Source: an uncultured Alphaproteobacteria bacterium (lineage in GTDB: Bacteria > Pseudomonadota > Alphaproteobacteria > Caulobacterales > Caulobacteraceae). Taken from it: DNA of 9,488 nucleotides. Below, piece after piece: positions 1-6,047 of this stretch. The stretch lies in NCBI GenBank assembly GCA_903933475.1, contig CAIZKE010000016.1, positions 1-9,488 of the forward strand, given 5' to 3'. Numbering within the stretch: position 1 is the first letter of the stretch; each line of letters starts with the position of its first letter. Below the pieces are notes generated by a model. It saw only the letters and a list, made by a program, of their open reading frames with translations, had not been told where the DNA came from and searched no databases. The translations under genes were made by a program, and so were the position numbers.

Positions 1-175
1 CGTGGAGCGCGAGGACATCGCGCTTTCGGGCGTAGACTTCCTGCGCCCCGAGAACCTCCACATCCAGGCCCTGTCTCACGTCACCCTCACCCTGCCGGGA
101 GAGGCACCCGTGCGTGGCATGGGCGTGTTCGAGCAGCTGATCCTGGGTCCCTACAGGCCCTACGGGTTCGGATGA
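1..175 (+). CDS. C-terminal end of an unrecognised protein (5' truncated by window)
   Basis: Reading from base 2, an open frame gives 57 residues and ends in TGA at 173-175. Its last residues are GVFEQLILGPYRPYGFG. Third codon positions are almost all G or C, as in the real genes nearby, and no comparable plus-strand frame competes, so I take it as a genuine gene end. The piece alternates short hydrophobic and polar stretches (HIQALSHVTLTLPG), which suggests a beta-rich C-terminal domain. I see no catalytic motif or membrane segment. I considered a lipocalin-like DUF7064-type ending, but that is only a guess from the look of the final strands. The next plus-strand gene starts 100 bases later, after an inverted repeat, so this gene is probably in a separate transcription unit. 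Confidence 0.6.
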   Translation, partial: VEREDIALSGVDFLRPENLHIQALSHVTLTLPGEAPVRGMGVFEQLILGPYRPYGFG

Positions 176-186
176 CCGCATTCGGC

Positions 187-217
187 GCTTGCCCCGCCCC
201 ATCCGCCACGGGCAAGC
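187..217 (+). terminator. Perfect 8-bp inverted repeat, possible terminator
   Basis: GCTTGCCC at 187-194 is matched exactly by GGGCAAGC at 210-217, with a 15-base loop. It begins 11 bases after the stop of the upstream gene, where a terminator would sit. No clear T-run follows (the next bases are TGCTCCCATTG), so it would be a non-canonical terminator. The alternative is a protein-binding palindrome in front of the MoxR/VWA unit. Confidence 0.4.
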
Positions 218-238
218 TGCTCCCATTGCTCCTTGTTC

Positions 239-254
239 CGGCGGAATTACGCCG
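239..254. repeat. Short inverted repeat just upstream of the MoxR gene
   Basis: CGGCG at 239-243 pairs with CGCCG at 250-254 around the loop GAATTA. It ends 21 bases before the TTG start of the MoxR-family gene, close enough to be an operator or a leader stem that affects ribosome access. Five base pairs in GC-rich DNA can arise by chance. I could not place convincing -35/-10 elements in the 176-275 spacer. Confidence 0.25.
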
Positions 255-275
255 CAGTTTCTGAAAGTCTGAACT

Positions 276-1238
276 TTGACCTCTTCCGCCGAAGCCGCCT
301 TCGACGCCGCACAGTCCCCGCACTTTGCCTCCATCGACGCCCTGGTCTCAGGCCTTGCCGAGGTGGGCTACATCGCCTCCCGGCGGATCGCGACCTCGCT
401 CTACATGGCCGTCCGCCTGCAGAAGCCGATCCTGGTCGAGGGTACGGCGGGGGTGGGCAAGACCGAGCTTGCCCTCTGTACCGCAGCCCTGCTCGGCCTG
501 CCCCTGATCCGGATGCAGTGTTACGAGGGCCTGGACGAGTCCAAGGCCCTCTACGAGTGGAAGTACGGCAAGCAGCTCCTCTACACCCAGATCCTCAAGG
601 ACCGGATGGGCGTGGCCCTGGCGGACGCCCCGGACATGGACGCGGCCATGGACCGGCTGCACGGCATGGGCGACCTGTTCTTCTCAGAGCCCTTCCTGGA
701 ACCCCGACCGCTGATGAAGGCCCTGCAGGAGCGGGAGGGCTGCGTCCTCCTGATCGACGAGATCGACAAGTCGGACGAGGCCTTCGAGGCCTTCCTGCTG
801 GAAGTGCTGTCGGCATACCAGGTGTCCATTCCAGAGCTCGGCGTCCTGAAGGCCGAGACGCCGCCCATCGTCTTCCTGACGTCGAACAATGTCCGCGACC
901 TGGGCGACGCCCTGAAGCGGCGGTGCCTGCACCTGCACATCCCCCTGCCCGACGCCGCCCTGGAGAAGAAGATCGTCGCCAGCCGGGTGCCGGGGATCGA
1001 GGCGCGGCTCACCGCCCAGCTGGTGGACTTCGTCCAGTCCCTGCGCGGCCTGGACCTTCGCAAGTCGCCCTCCATCTCGGAGACTGTCGACTGGGCTCGG
1101 GCCCTGATCCTGCTCAACGCCGACGCCCTCGAGGGCGAGGTGGTCCGCGACACCCTGAACGTGCTGCTGAAGTTCGAGCAGGACATCGTCGCCGTCGAGC
1201 CCCAGATCGCCGAACTCATCCGCCAGGCCGGAGCCTGA
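276..1238 (+). CDS. MoxR-family AAA+ ATPase
   Basis: A 320-residue cytoplasmic AAA+ ATPase of the MoxR type, a family that uses ATP to remodel or mature a partner enzyme, usually with a VWA-domain protein. Visible motifs are Walker A GTAGVGKT (residues 56-63), Walker B VLLIDEID (157-164), sensor 1 IVFLTSNN (198-205), an arginine-finger region LKRRC (213-217), and a sensor-2 helix around LRKSPSISETVDWARAL (261-277). Length and motif order are normal for the family. The start is TTG: an in-frame TGA at 270-272 rules out anything further upstream, GAAAG at 263-267 is a modest Shine-Dalgarno 8 bases before it, and the helical lead-in to Walker A needs this start. The CoxE-like gene begins 7 bases after the stop, so the two are almost certainly cotranscribed. 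Closest named analogue is CoxD of CO dehydrogenase maturation. The family call is secure; the client is unknown. Confidence 0.93.
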   Translation: MTSSAEAAFDAAQSPHFASIDALVSGLAEVGYIASRRIATSLYMAVRLQKPILVEGTAGVGKTELALCTAALLGLPLIRMQCYEGLDESKALYEWKYGKQLLYTQILKDRMGVALADAPDMDAAMDRLHGMGDLFFSEPFLEPRPLMKALQEREGCVLLIDEIDKSDEAFEAFLLEVLSAYQVSIPELGVLKAETPPIVFLTSNNVRDLGDALKRRCLHLHIPLPDAALEKKIVASRVPGIEARLTAQLVDFVQSLRGLDLRKSPSISETVDWARALILLNADALEGEVVRDTLNVLLKFEQDIVAVEPQIAELIRQAGA

Positions 1239-1245
1239 TCCTCCG

Positions 1246-2607
1246 GTGCAGGCGGCGCTCGAGGACTTCTTCCGCGCCCTGAGGGCGGCGGATGTCCGGG
1301 TCTCCCCGGCGGAGGCGATCGACGCCCACCGCACGGTGGATGTCGTGGGCTTCGCCGACCGGGAACTGTTCCGCGACGCCCTTTGCGCGACCCTGGCCAA
1401 GACCGCCGACGAGGTGACCCGGTTCGAGTCGGTATTCGACACCTTCTTCGACCGCCGTTCCGAGGCCCCGTCTCCACAGGCCCCGCCCGAGGGCCAGGGC
1501 GACCCGATGGAGGGCCTGCCCCCGGAGGCGCAGGAGTCCGACCTAGCGCGCATGTTGATGGCAGGCGATGGTGCCGCCCTCGCCCAGGCCATGGAGGCGG
1601 CGGCCGAGCGGGCAGAGGTCTCCCGGATCCGGCTCTCGACCCAGCGCGCGCGACTGTCCCGCCGGCTCCTCGAGGAGATGGGGCTTTCGGAGATCGAGCG
1701 CATCCTCGCCGCGGCACGGCGGCTGGGCGGACCGGGCGAGGCCGGGGCCGAACGGCTCGAGGCGGCGCGCAAGGCCCTCGCGGCCCAGGCCGCAGCCTAT
1801 GTCGAGCGCCAGCACGAGCTCTACGCCTCAGGCAGCGGCAAACGACTGCGCGAGGAGATGCTGGCGCGGAAGGCGCTGAACGCCGAGGGCGGCATCGACC
1901 CGGTAGACCAGGCCATGATGCAGGCCCTGGTCAAGCGGATGGCCAAGCGGCTCGCCGATCGCTACTCGCGTCGCCGCAATGTCGCCTGGACCGGTCACCT
2001 GGATGTCCGCCGGACCCTCAGGAAATCGATGGGCTATGGGGGCATGCCCTTCGACATCGTCTTCAAGACGAAGAAGGTCGACAAGCCCTCCATCGTCGCC
2101 ATCTGCGACGTGTCCAAGTCGGTGGCCGCCGCAGCCCAGTTCCTCCTGACCTTCCTCTACTCCCTGAACGAGGTCGTCGACCGGCTCGAGGCCTTCGCCT
2201 TCTCCGGGAGGATGATCAGCGTGAACGGGGTGCTCGACGACCACCCCGTGGAAACCGCGATCTTCGAGGTCCTGAAGCAGATCGGCTTCCAGCAGACCGA
2301 CTACGGCAAGTCGCTGGAGGACTTCGCCGACCAGCACATGGACCGCATCGACCGTCACACCACGGTGATCATCCTGGGCGACGCCCGGTCGAACTATGCC
2401 AACCCCCGGCTCGACATCCTGGCCACGATCCAGAAGCGGTCCCGGGCGGTCATCTGGCTGAACCCCGAGCCGGAAAGCTACTGGAGCCAGGGGGACAGCG
2501 TAATGAACCGCTACGAGCGGTTCTGCCACGTGGCCAAGACCTGCAACACGCTCGAGCAGCTCGAACGCATCATCGACGACGTCCTGCGGACCTACATCCC
2601 GCACTGA
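1246..2607 (+). CDS. CoxE-like VWA domain protein, partner of the MoxR ATPase
   Basis: A 453-residue soluble protein of the CoxE-like VWA family. The first 70 residues form a helical domain (FFRALRAADVRVSPAEAID) typical of CoxE proteins. An acidic, proline-rich linker covers about 72-100, and a charged helical, possibly coiled-coil region covers 105-240. The VWA domain runs from about 270 to the end and keeps the MIDAS metal-site motif DVSKS (288-292), a threonine at 351 (TDYGKS) and the acidic loop ILGDARSNY (376-384), followed by the family-typical WLNPEPE (404-410). The metal site looks intact. The start is GTG, with GGAG at 1230-1233 inside the end of the MoxR gene, a 12-base spacing that is slightly long. 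In CO dehydrogenase operons the CoxD/CoxE pair finishes the molybdenum-copper centre. Here the pair converges on a molybdenum hydroxylase, so a similar role is possible but inferred. Confidence 0.92.
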   Translation: MQAALEDFFRALRAADVRVSPAEAIDAHRTVDVVGFADRELFRDALCATLAKTADEVTRFESVFDTFFDRRSEAPSPQAPPEGQGDPMEGLPPEAQESDLARMLMAGDGAALAQAMEAAAERAEVSRIRLSTQRARLSRRLLEEMGLSEIERILAAARRLGGPGEAGAERLEAARKALAAQAAAYVERQHELYASGSGKRLREEMLARKALNAEGGIDPVDQAMMQALVKRMAKRLADRYSRRRNVAWTGHLDVRRTLRKSMGYGGMPFDIVFKTKKVDKPSIVAICDVSKSVAAAAQFLLTFLYSLNEVVDRLEAFAFSGRMISVNGVLDDHPVETAIFEVLKQIGFQQTDYGKSLEDFADQHMDRIDRHTTVIILGDARSNYANPRLDILATIQKRSRAVIWLNPEPESYWSQGDSVMNRYERFCHVAKTCNTLEQLERIIDDVLRTYIPH

Positions 2608-2617
2608 TCCCCGCAGG

Positions 2618-2631
2618 GAGCCGTTTGGCTC
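2618..2631. terminator. Stem-loop at the convergent gene junction, possible bidirectional terminator
   Basis: GAGCC (2618-2622) pairs with GGCTC (2627-2631) around a GTTT loop. It lies between the VWA gene stop (2605-2607) and the molybdopterin subunit stop, and overlaps the latter (TGA on the minus strand at 2632-2630). The stem is only 5 bp and lacks a T-run on either side, but its place in a 22-base convergent gap suits a shared terminator. Confidence 0.35.
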
Positions 2632-4813
2632 AGCCGGCGACGAGCAGGGCCGGATCGACGGGAAGCCGGCGGACCCGCTTTCCGGTGGCCGCGAAGATGG
2701 CGTTGCAGAGGGCGGGCGGGGCTGGCGGCAGGGCCGGTTCGCCGAGTCCGGTCGGCGGATGGTCGGACAGGACGAAATGCACCTCGACGGGGGGCGCATC
2801 GGCCATCCGCATCAGACGATAATCATCGAAGTTACCCTGCACGACGGCACCGCCCTCGAGGGTGATTTCCTGCCCCAGGGCGGCGGAGAGGCCGTCGAGG
2901 ACCGAGCCCTGCACCTGGTTGATCGCCCCGGAAGGGTTGACGATCTGCCGGCCAACGTCCCCGGCCACCCAGACCTTCTCGACCCGGATCCGTCCGTCGT
3001 TCGCCACCCGGACCTGGACGACCTCGGCGAAGTAGCCGAGGTGGCTGAAGTGGAAGGCGACGCCCTGGCCCTGTCGCGGCGCCATGCGGGTGCGCCCCCA
3101 GCCGGAGACCTCGGCGACCTTCTTCAGGACCCCCCGCATCCGGGCGGCGTCGTAGCCGTCCCGTCCCGGCGTTCCCACCAGGCCCTGCTCGCCCAGGAGT
3201 TTGAGCCGGAAGGCGAGCGGATCGGCGCCCGCCGCATGCGCCAGCTCGTCGAGGAACCCCTGGACGGCGAAGGAGATCCCGTTGGAGCCTGGCGCGCGCA
3301 GGGGCCCGGTCGGGGTGGGACTGGGCAGGATGGAAAGCCCGTAGCGGAAATTGGGCACGAAACGGGCGGGGAACTCGGTGGCCGACATGCCGGCCGACCG
3401 CGCCGTCTGCACGCCCTGTCCCGGTGTCAGGAAGTGGTCGTGCCAGGCCACCAGCTGGCCGGAGGCGTCCAGTCCGCCCTCGAAATTGTGCCACCCGGCC
3501 GGGCGGTAGAAGGCCTGGCGGATATCGTCCTCGCGGGTCCAGAGGAGCTTGACCGGCGCGCCGGTCTCCCGGGCGATCCAGGCAGCCTCGACCATGTACT
3601 CATTCGACAGGCGGCGGCCGAATCCCCCGCCGCACCGGACCAGGTGGACGGTGATGTCCTCGGGCCGGATACCCAGGGTCTTGGCCACCAGTTGCCGGCC
3701 GGACTCGGGGTTCTGGGTCGGCGCCCAGATCTCCATGCGGCCCTTGCTGTAATGCGCCGTGCAGTTCTGCGGCTCGAGGGCCGCATGGGCCAGGTAGGGA
3801 TAGTGGTAGGTCGCTTCGATCCGCTTGGCGGCACCCTTCAGGGCGGCGTCGACATCGCCATCATGCCGCTCGATCCGGTCCACGCTCGACCGGGCGGTCG
3901 AGGCCATCCGGGCCTCCAGGTCGCGGCTGGACAGGCCTGGCTCTTCGGGTGCCTTCCATCGGATGTTGAGGCGGTCCCGCCCCTTGCGGGCCTGCCACCA
4001 GGTGTCTGCGACGACGGCCACTCCGGGGGACAGGGCCTCCGTCCCCCCAGCGCCTTCCACCCTGAAGGCCTTGCGCACACCCTTGACGGCACGGGCGGCG
4101 TCGAGGTCGGCCGTCTCCACACCCGCTCCGAAGACCGGCGCCTTCTCGAAGGTGGCGAACAGCATGCCGGGCACGACGACATCGATTCCAAACAGGGGTT
4201 TGCCGGTGACGATGGACGGCGTGTCCACCTGGGCAATGGGCTGGCCGATGATCCGGAAGGCCTTCGGGTCCTTGAGCTTGAGGCTTCGCGGATCGGGGGC
4301 CGGCAGGGCTGCCGCGGCAGAGGCAAGGGATCCATAACCTGCAGATCGGCCCGACGCCGCATGCACCACCCGCCCGGGCTCGGTAGAGCAGGTCGCAGGA
4401 TCGACACCCCAGGACTTGGCGGCGGCGGCGATCAGCAGGGCCCGCCCCGTGGCACCGACCCGACGCAGTTCATCCCAGTGCAGGGGGGTCGACATGGACC
4501 CGCCAGCAAACTGGCGGCCATAGAGGCTGGGATCGGAGTCCGCCTGGACGGTGCGCACCTTCGACCAGTCCGCATCCAGCTCCTCGGCGATCAACATGGG
4601 CATGGAGGTCTTCACCCCCTGGCCGATCTCTGGGTTCTTGCTGACCACCTCGACCCAGCCGTCGGGCTGGACCGTGACGTAGGCGTTGAGCCGGGCGGCA
4701 GATGCCGCTGCCTCGCCCTTTCCGGCCAGGCTGAAGCCCAGTACCAGGCCACCGCCACCGCCGGCGGCCAGTTGAATCACCTCGCGGCGCGACGCGCCAT
4801 TTCCATCGGCCAT
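2630..4813 (-). CDS. Molybdopterin-binding subunit of a xanthine dehydrogenase-family oxidoreductase (IorB-like, Tat-exported)
   Basis: Large catalytic subunit, 727 residues, of a molybdenum hydroxylase resembling isoquinoline 1-oxidoreductase beta subunits. Such enzymes hydroxylate an N-heterocycle or oxidise an aldehyde using water-derived oxygen. A twin-arginine signal (SRREVIQ, S8 R9 R10, then a Gly/Leu-rich hydrophobic stretch to about residue 30) predicts folded export to the periplasm. Molybdopterin-binding features are EIGQGVKTSMPML (62-74), GGGFGRR (395-401) and GPLRAPGSN (503-511). The C-terminal GEP motif places the expected catalytic glutamate at E692. Length matches IorB-type proteins. 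The frame stays open upstream into the [2Fe-2S] gene, but the ATG at 4813 is preferred: it starts the Tat signal, GGGGAG at 4827-4822 sits 8 bases before it, and the small-subunit stop is 2 bases upstream. Substrate cannot be told from sequence. The enzyme is encoded without an FAD subunit, so electrons must go to another acceptor. Confidence 0.93.
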   Translation of the reverse strand: MADGNGASRREVIQLAAGGGGGLVLGFSLAGKGEAAASAARLNAYVTVQPDGWVEVVSKNPEIGQGVKTSMPMLIAEELDADWSKVRTVQADSDPSLYGRQFAGGSMSTPLHWDELRRVGATGRALLIAAAAKSWGVDPATCSTEPGRVVHAASGRSAGYGSLASAAAALPAPDPRSLKLKDPKAFRIIGQPIAQVDTPSIVTGKPLFGIDVVVPGMLFATFEKAPVFGAGVETADLDAARAVKGVRKAFRVEGAGGTEALSPGVAVVADTWWQARKGRDRLNIRWKAPEEPGLSSRDLEARMASTARSSVDRIERHDGDVDAALKGAAKRIEATYHYPYLAHAALEPQNCTAHYSKGRMEIWAPTQNPESGRQLVAKTLGIRPEDITVHLVRCGGGFGRRLSNEYMVEAAWIARETGAPVKLLWTREDDIRQAFYRPAGWHNFEGGLDASGQLVAWHDHFLTPGQGVQTARSAGMSATEFPARFVPNFRYGLSILPSPTPTGPLRAPGSNGISFAVQGFLDELAHAAGADPLAFRLKLLGEQGLVGTPGRDGYDAARMRGVLKKVAEVSGWGRTRMAPRQGQGVAFHFSHLGYFAEVVQVRVANDGRIRVEKVWVAGDVGRQIVNPSGAINQVQGSVLDGLSAALGQEITLEGGAVVQGNFDDYRLMRMADAPPVEVHFVLSDHPPTGLGEPALPPAPPALCNAIFAATGKRVRRLPVDPALLVAG

Positions 4814-4815
4814 GG

Positions 4816-5283
4816 TCAGGCCTCCCCGGTCTGGCCGGACGCCTGCCGCACCGCGGCCCGGATCCGGTTGTAAGTGGCACAGCGGCAGAGGTTTCCACTC
4901 ATCGCCGCATCGATGTCCTCGGCGCTGGGCTTGGGGTTCGACGCCAGCAGCGCCGTCGCCGACATGATCTGCCCAGGCTGGCAGTATCCGCACTGGGCGA
5001 CGTCGAGGTCCGCCCAGGCCTTCTGGACCCGCGCGCCAACCTCGGACTCGCCAATCCCCTCGATGGTGGTGACCTTGCCCTTTCCCACCGCCTCGACCGG
5101 AAGGGCGCAGGACCGCACAGGGGTCCCGTCGACGTGGACGGTACAGGCGCCGCACTGGCCGATCCCGCAGCCGAACTTTGGGCCCAGTACGCCCAGGGAG
5201 TCCCGCAGGACCCAGAGCAGGGGCGTATCGGGGTCGACATCGACGCGGCGGTTGCGTCCGTTTACGCTCAGGGTGAAGGCCAT
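4816..5283 (-). CDS. [2Fe-2S]-binding subunit of a molybdenum hydroxylase (IorA-like)
   Basis: Small electron-transfer subunit of 155 residues carrying two [2Fe-2S] clusters that take electrons from the molybdenum centre. The N-terminal plant-ferredoxin-type domain has C39, C44, C47 and C59 (GCGIGQCGAC then SC). The C-terminal helical domain has C98 and C101 (AQCGYCQPGQ), then C133 and C135 (GNLCRC). All eight cluster ligands are present, and Q97 is in the position that usually contacts the molybdopterin cytosine dinucleotide. It has no signal peptide of its own, which fits export in complex with the Tat-bearing large subunit. The frame stays open for 17 more codons upstream, but the ATG at 5283 begins the conserved fold (MAFTLSVNGR) and has GGAG 7 bases before it. 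The next gene starts 2 bases after the stop, so the subunits form one operon. Confidence 0.95.
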   Translation of the reverse strand: MAFTLSVNGRNRRVDVDPDTPLLWVLRDSLGVLGPKFGCGIGQCGACTVHVDGTPVRSCALPVEAVGKGKVTTIEGIGESEVGARVQKAWADLDVAQCGYCQPGQIMSATALLASNPKPSAEDIDAAMSGNLCRCATYNRIRAAVRQASGQTGEA

Positions 5284-5290
5284 GAACTCG

Positions 5291-5294
5291 CTCC
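5291..5294 (-). promoter_or_regulatory. Shine-Dalgarno that fixes the start of the [2Fe-2S] subunit
   Basis: The minus strand reads GGAG here, 7 bases before the ATG at 5283. This supports the short start over the open upstream extension, whose extra 17 residues match nothing in the ferredoxin-type fold. Confidence 0.7.
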
Positions 5295-5306
5295 GTTTCT
5301 CTCCCC

Positions 5307-5330
5307 GTCCGGTGACCAGGTCTCCCGGAC
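5307..5330 (-). repeat. Nested hairpin between the TPM2 gene and the oxidoreductase operon
   Basis: On the minus strand GTCCGG (5330-5325) pairs perfectly with CCGGAC (5312-5307). Inside it a second pair, GACC and GGTC around one base (5322-5314), continues the stem with small bulges. It occupies the middle of the 68-base gap and ends 12 bases before the GGAG of the [2Fe-2S] gene. No T-run follows, so it is a weak candidate for an intrinsic terminator. It could instead be an mRNA processing or stabilising structure or an operator for the oxidoreductase pair. Confidence 0.45.
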
Positions 5331-5351
5331 TCAATCCTACAGTACCGGCCC

Positions 5352-6047
5352 TCAGCCGATCACGACCACATGGTCGGGCAGTTCGTTCGGGTTGTCGCCC
5401 TCGATGGGCGGGAAATGCTCGGCAAGGACCGATCCGCAGATATCCACCGCAGCGACAAAGCCTCCGGCAGCGTCACGGGTGCGGAGTCCCTTGACCAGCC
5501 TGGCCATCGCCTCGTTCCAAACCCCGGAATCGACGCGGGCGGCGATGCCCTCGTCGGCGATAAGCTCGGCCATCCGTTCCCACTCTGAAACGAAGATCAG
5601 TATGCCAGTGCGTTCGCGGGTCGCCTGCAGGTTCTTGGACAGGAACTGTTCGTAGGCCCGGCGCCGGACCCGGTCGCGCATCAGGCTGCGGGGGGTCAGG
5701 AAACGCCTCACTGCCGGCAGCCAGGCCAACATCAGGACCAGGATAAACAGGAAGACCTGTAGGAGAATGACCCCCAGCACCGCCTCGCGGGCGGCAACAC
5801 CGGCCGCGGCACCGACGGCCGCCGCGGTCCAGCCGCCCTGGATAAGCCCGGGGACCGTCACCTGGACGCCTCCCGCCAGCAGGAGGGCCGGTGCAGCGAG
5901 GGCCGCAAAGGCCGCAGCGGCCAGGGGCGTCTCGCGATAATCCCCGCAATCGGGCGCGACGATGCAGAAAATCTCGCCGCGGGTGTGGAGTTCAGCCCTG
6001 GCGACCGCCTCGGCGACCTGTCTGCGTTCGTCCTCGGTCAGCACCAT
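5352..6047 (-). CDS. TPM-domain-like integral membrane protein (second TPM gene of the LemA cluster)
   Basis: A 231-residue membrane protein of the kind found beside LemA and YgcG-type TPM proteins. An N-terminal segment (LTEDERRQVAEAVARAEL, 3-20, then GEIFCIV) looks like the first helix and strand of a TPM fold. Hydrophobic segments follow at about 42-60 and 90-111, with a weaker Ala/Gly-rich stretch at 71-86. A soluble C-terminal half continues the fold (ERTGILIFVSEWERMAELI, 145-163, then VDSGVWNEAMARL). So the TPM-like domain seems interrupted by a membrane insert. The ATG at 6047 is chosen because it shares its A with the upstream TGA (TGATG) and GGGAG at 6058-6054 lies 6 bases before it. 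The longer open frame upstream is only an Arg/Trp-rich reading of the glycine-repeat DNA. Probable translational coupling to the preceding gene. Function unknown; an envelope quality-control role has been proposed for TPM proteins in general. Confidence 0.85.
   Translation of the reverse strand: MVLTEDERRQVAEAVARAELHTRGEIFCIVAPDCGDYRETPLAAAAFAALAAPALLLAGGVQVTVPGLIQGGWTAAAVGAAAGVAAREAVLGVILLQVFLFILVLMLAWLPAVRRFLTPRSLMRDRVRRRAYEQFLSKNLQATRERTGILIFVSEWERMAELIADEGIAARVDSGVWNEAMARLVKGLRTRDAAGGFVAAVDICGSVLAEHFPPIEGDNPNELPDHVVVIG

Noticed and set aside
581..2822. Several long alternative frames over the MoxR and VWA genes, on both strands
   Set aside because: Arg/Pro/Gly-rich translations typical of off-frame reading in high-GC DNA; the MoxR and VWA frames carry clear family motifs.
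2759..4873. 704-codon open frame on the plus strand antisense to the molybdopterin subunit
   Set aside because: It mirrors the codon positions of a confidently identified gene with GC-rich third positions, has no recognisable domain, and its translation is compositionally odd. It is a shadow frame.
4814..5155. Upstream extension of the molybdopterin subunit frame by 114 codons
   Set aside because: It overlaps the well-supported [2Fe-2S] gene in another frame, and the ATG at 4813 has both a Shine-Dalgarno and the Tat signal directly after it.
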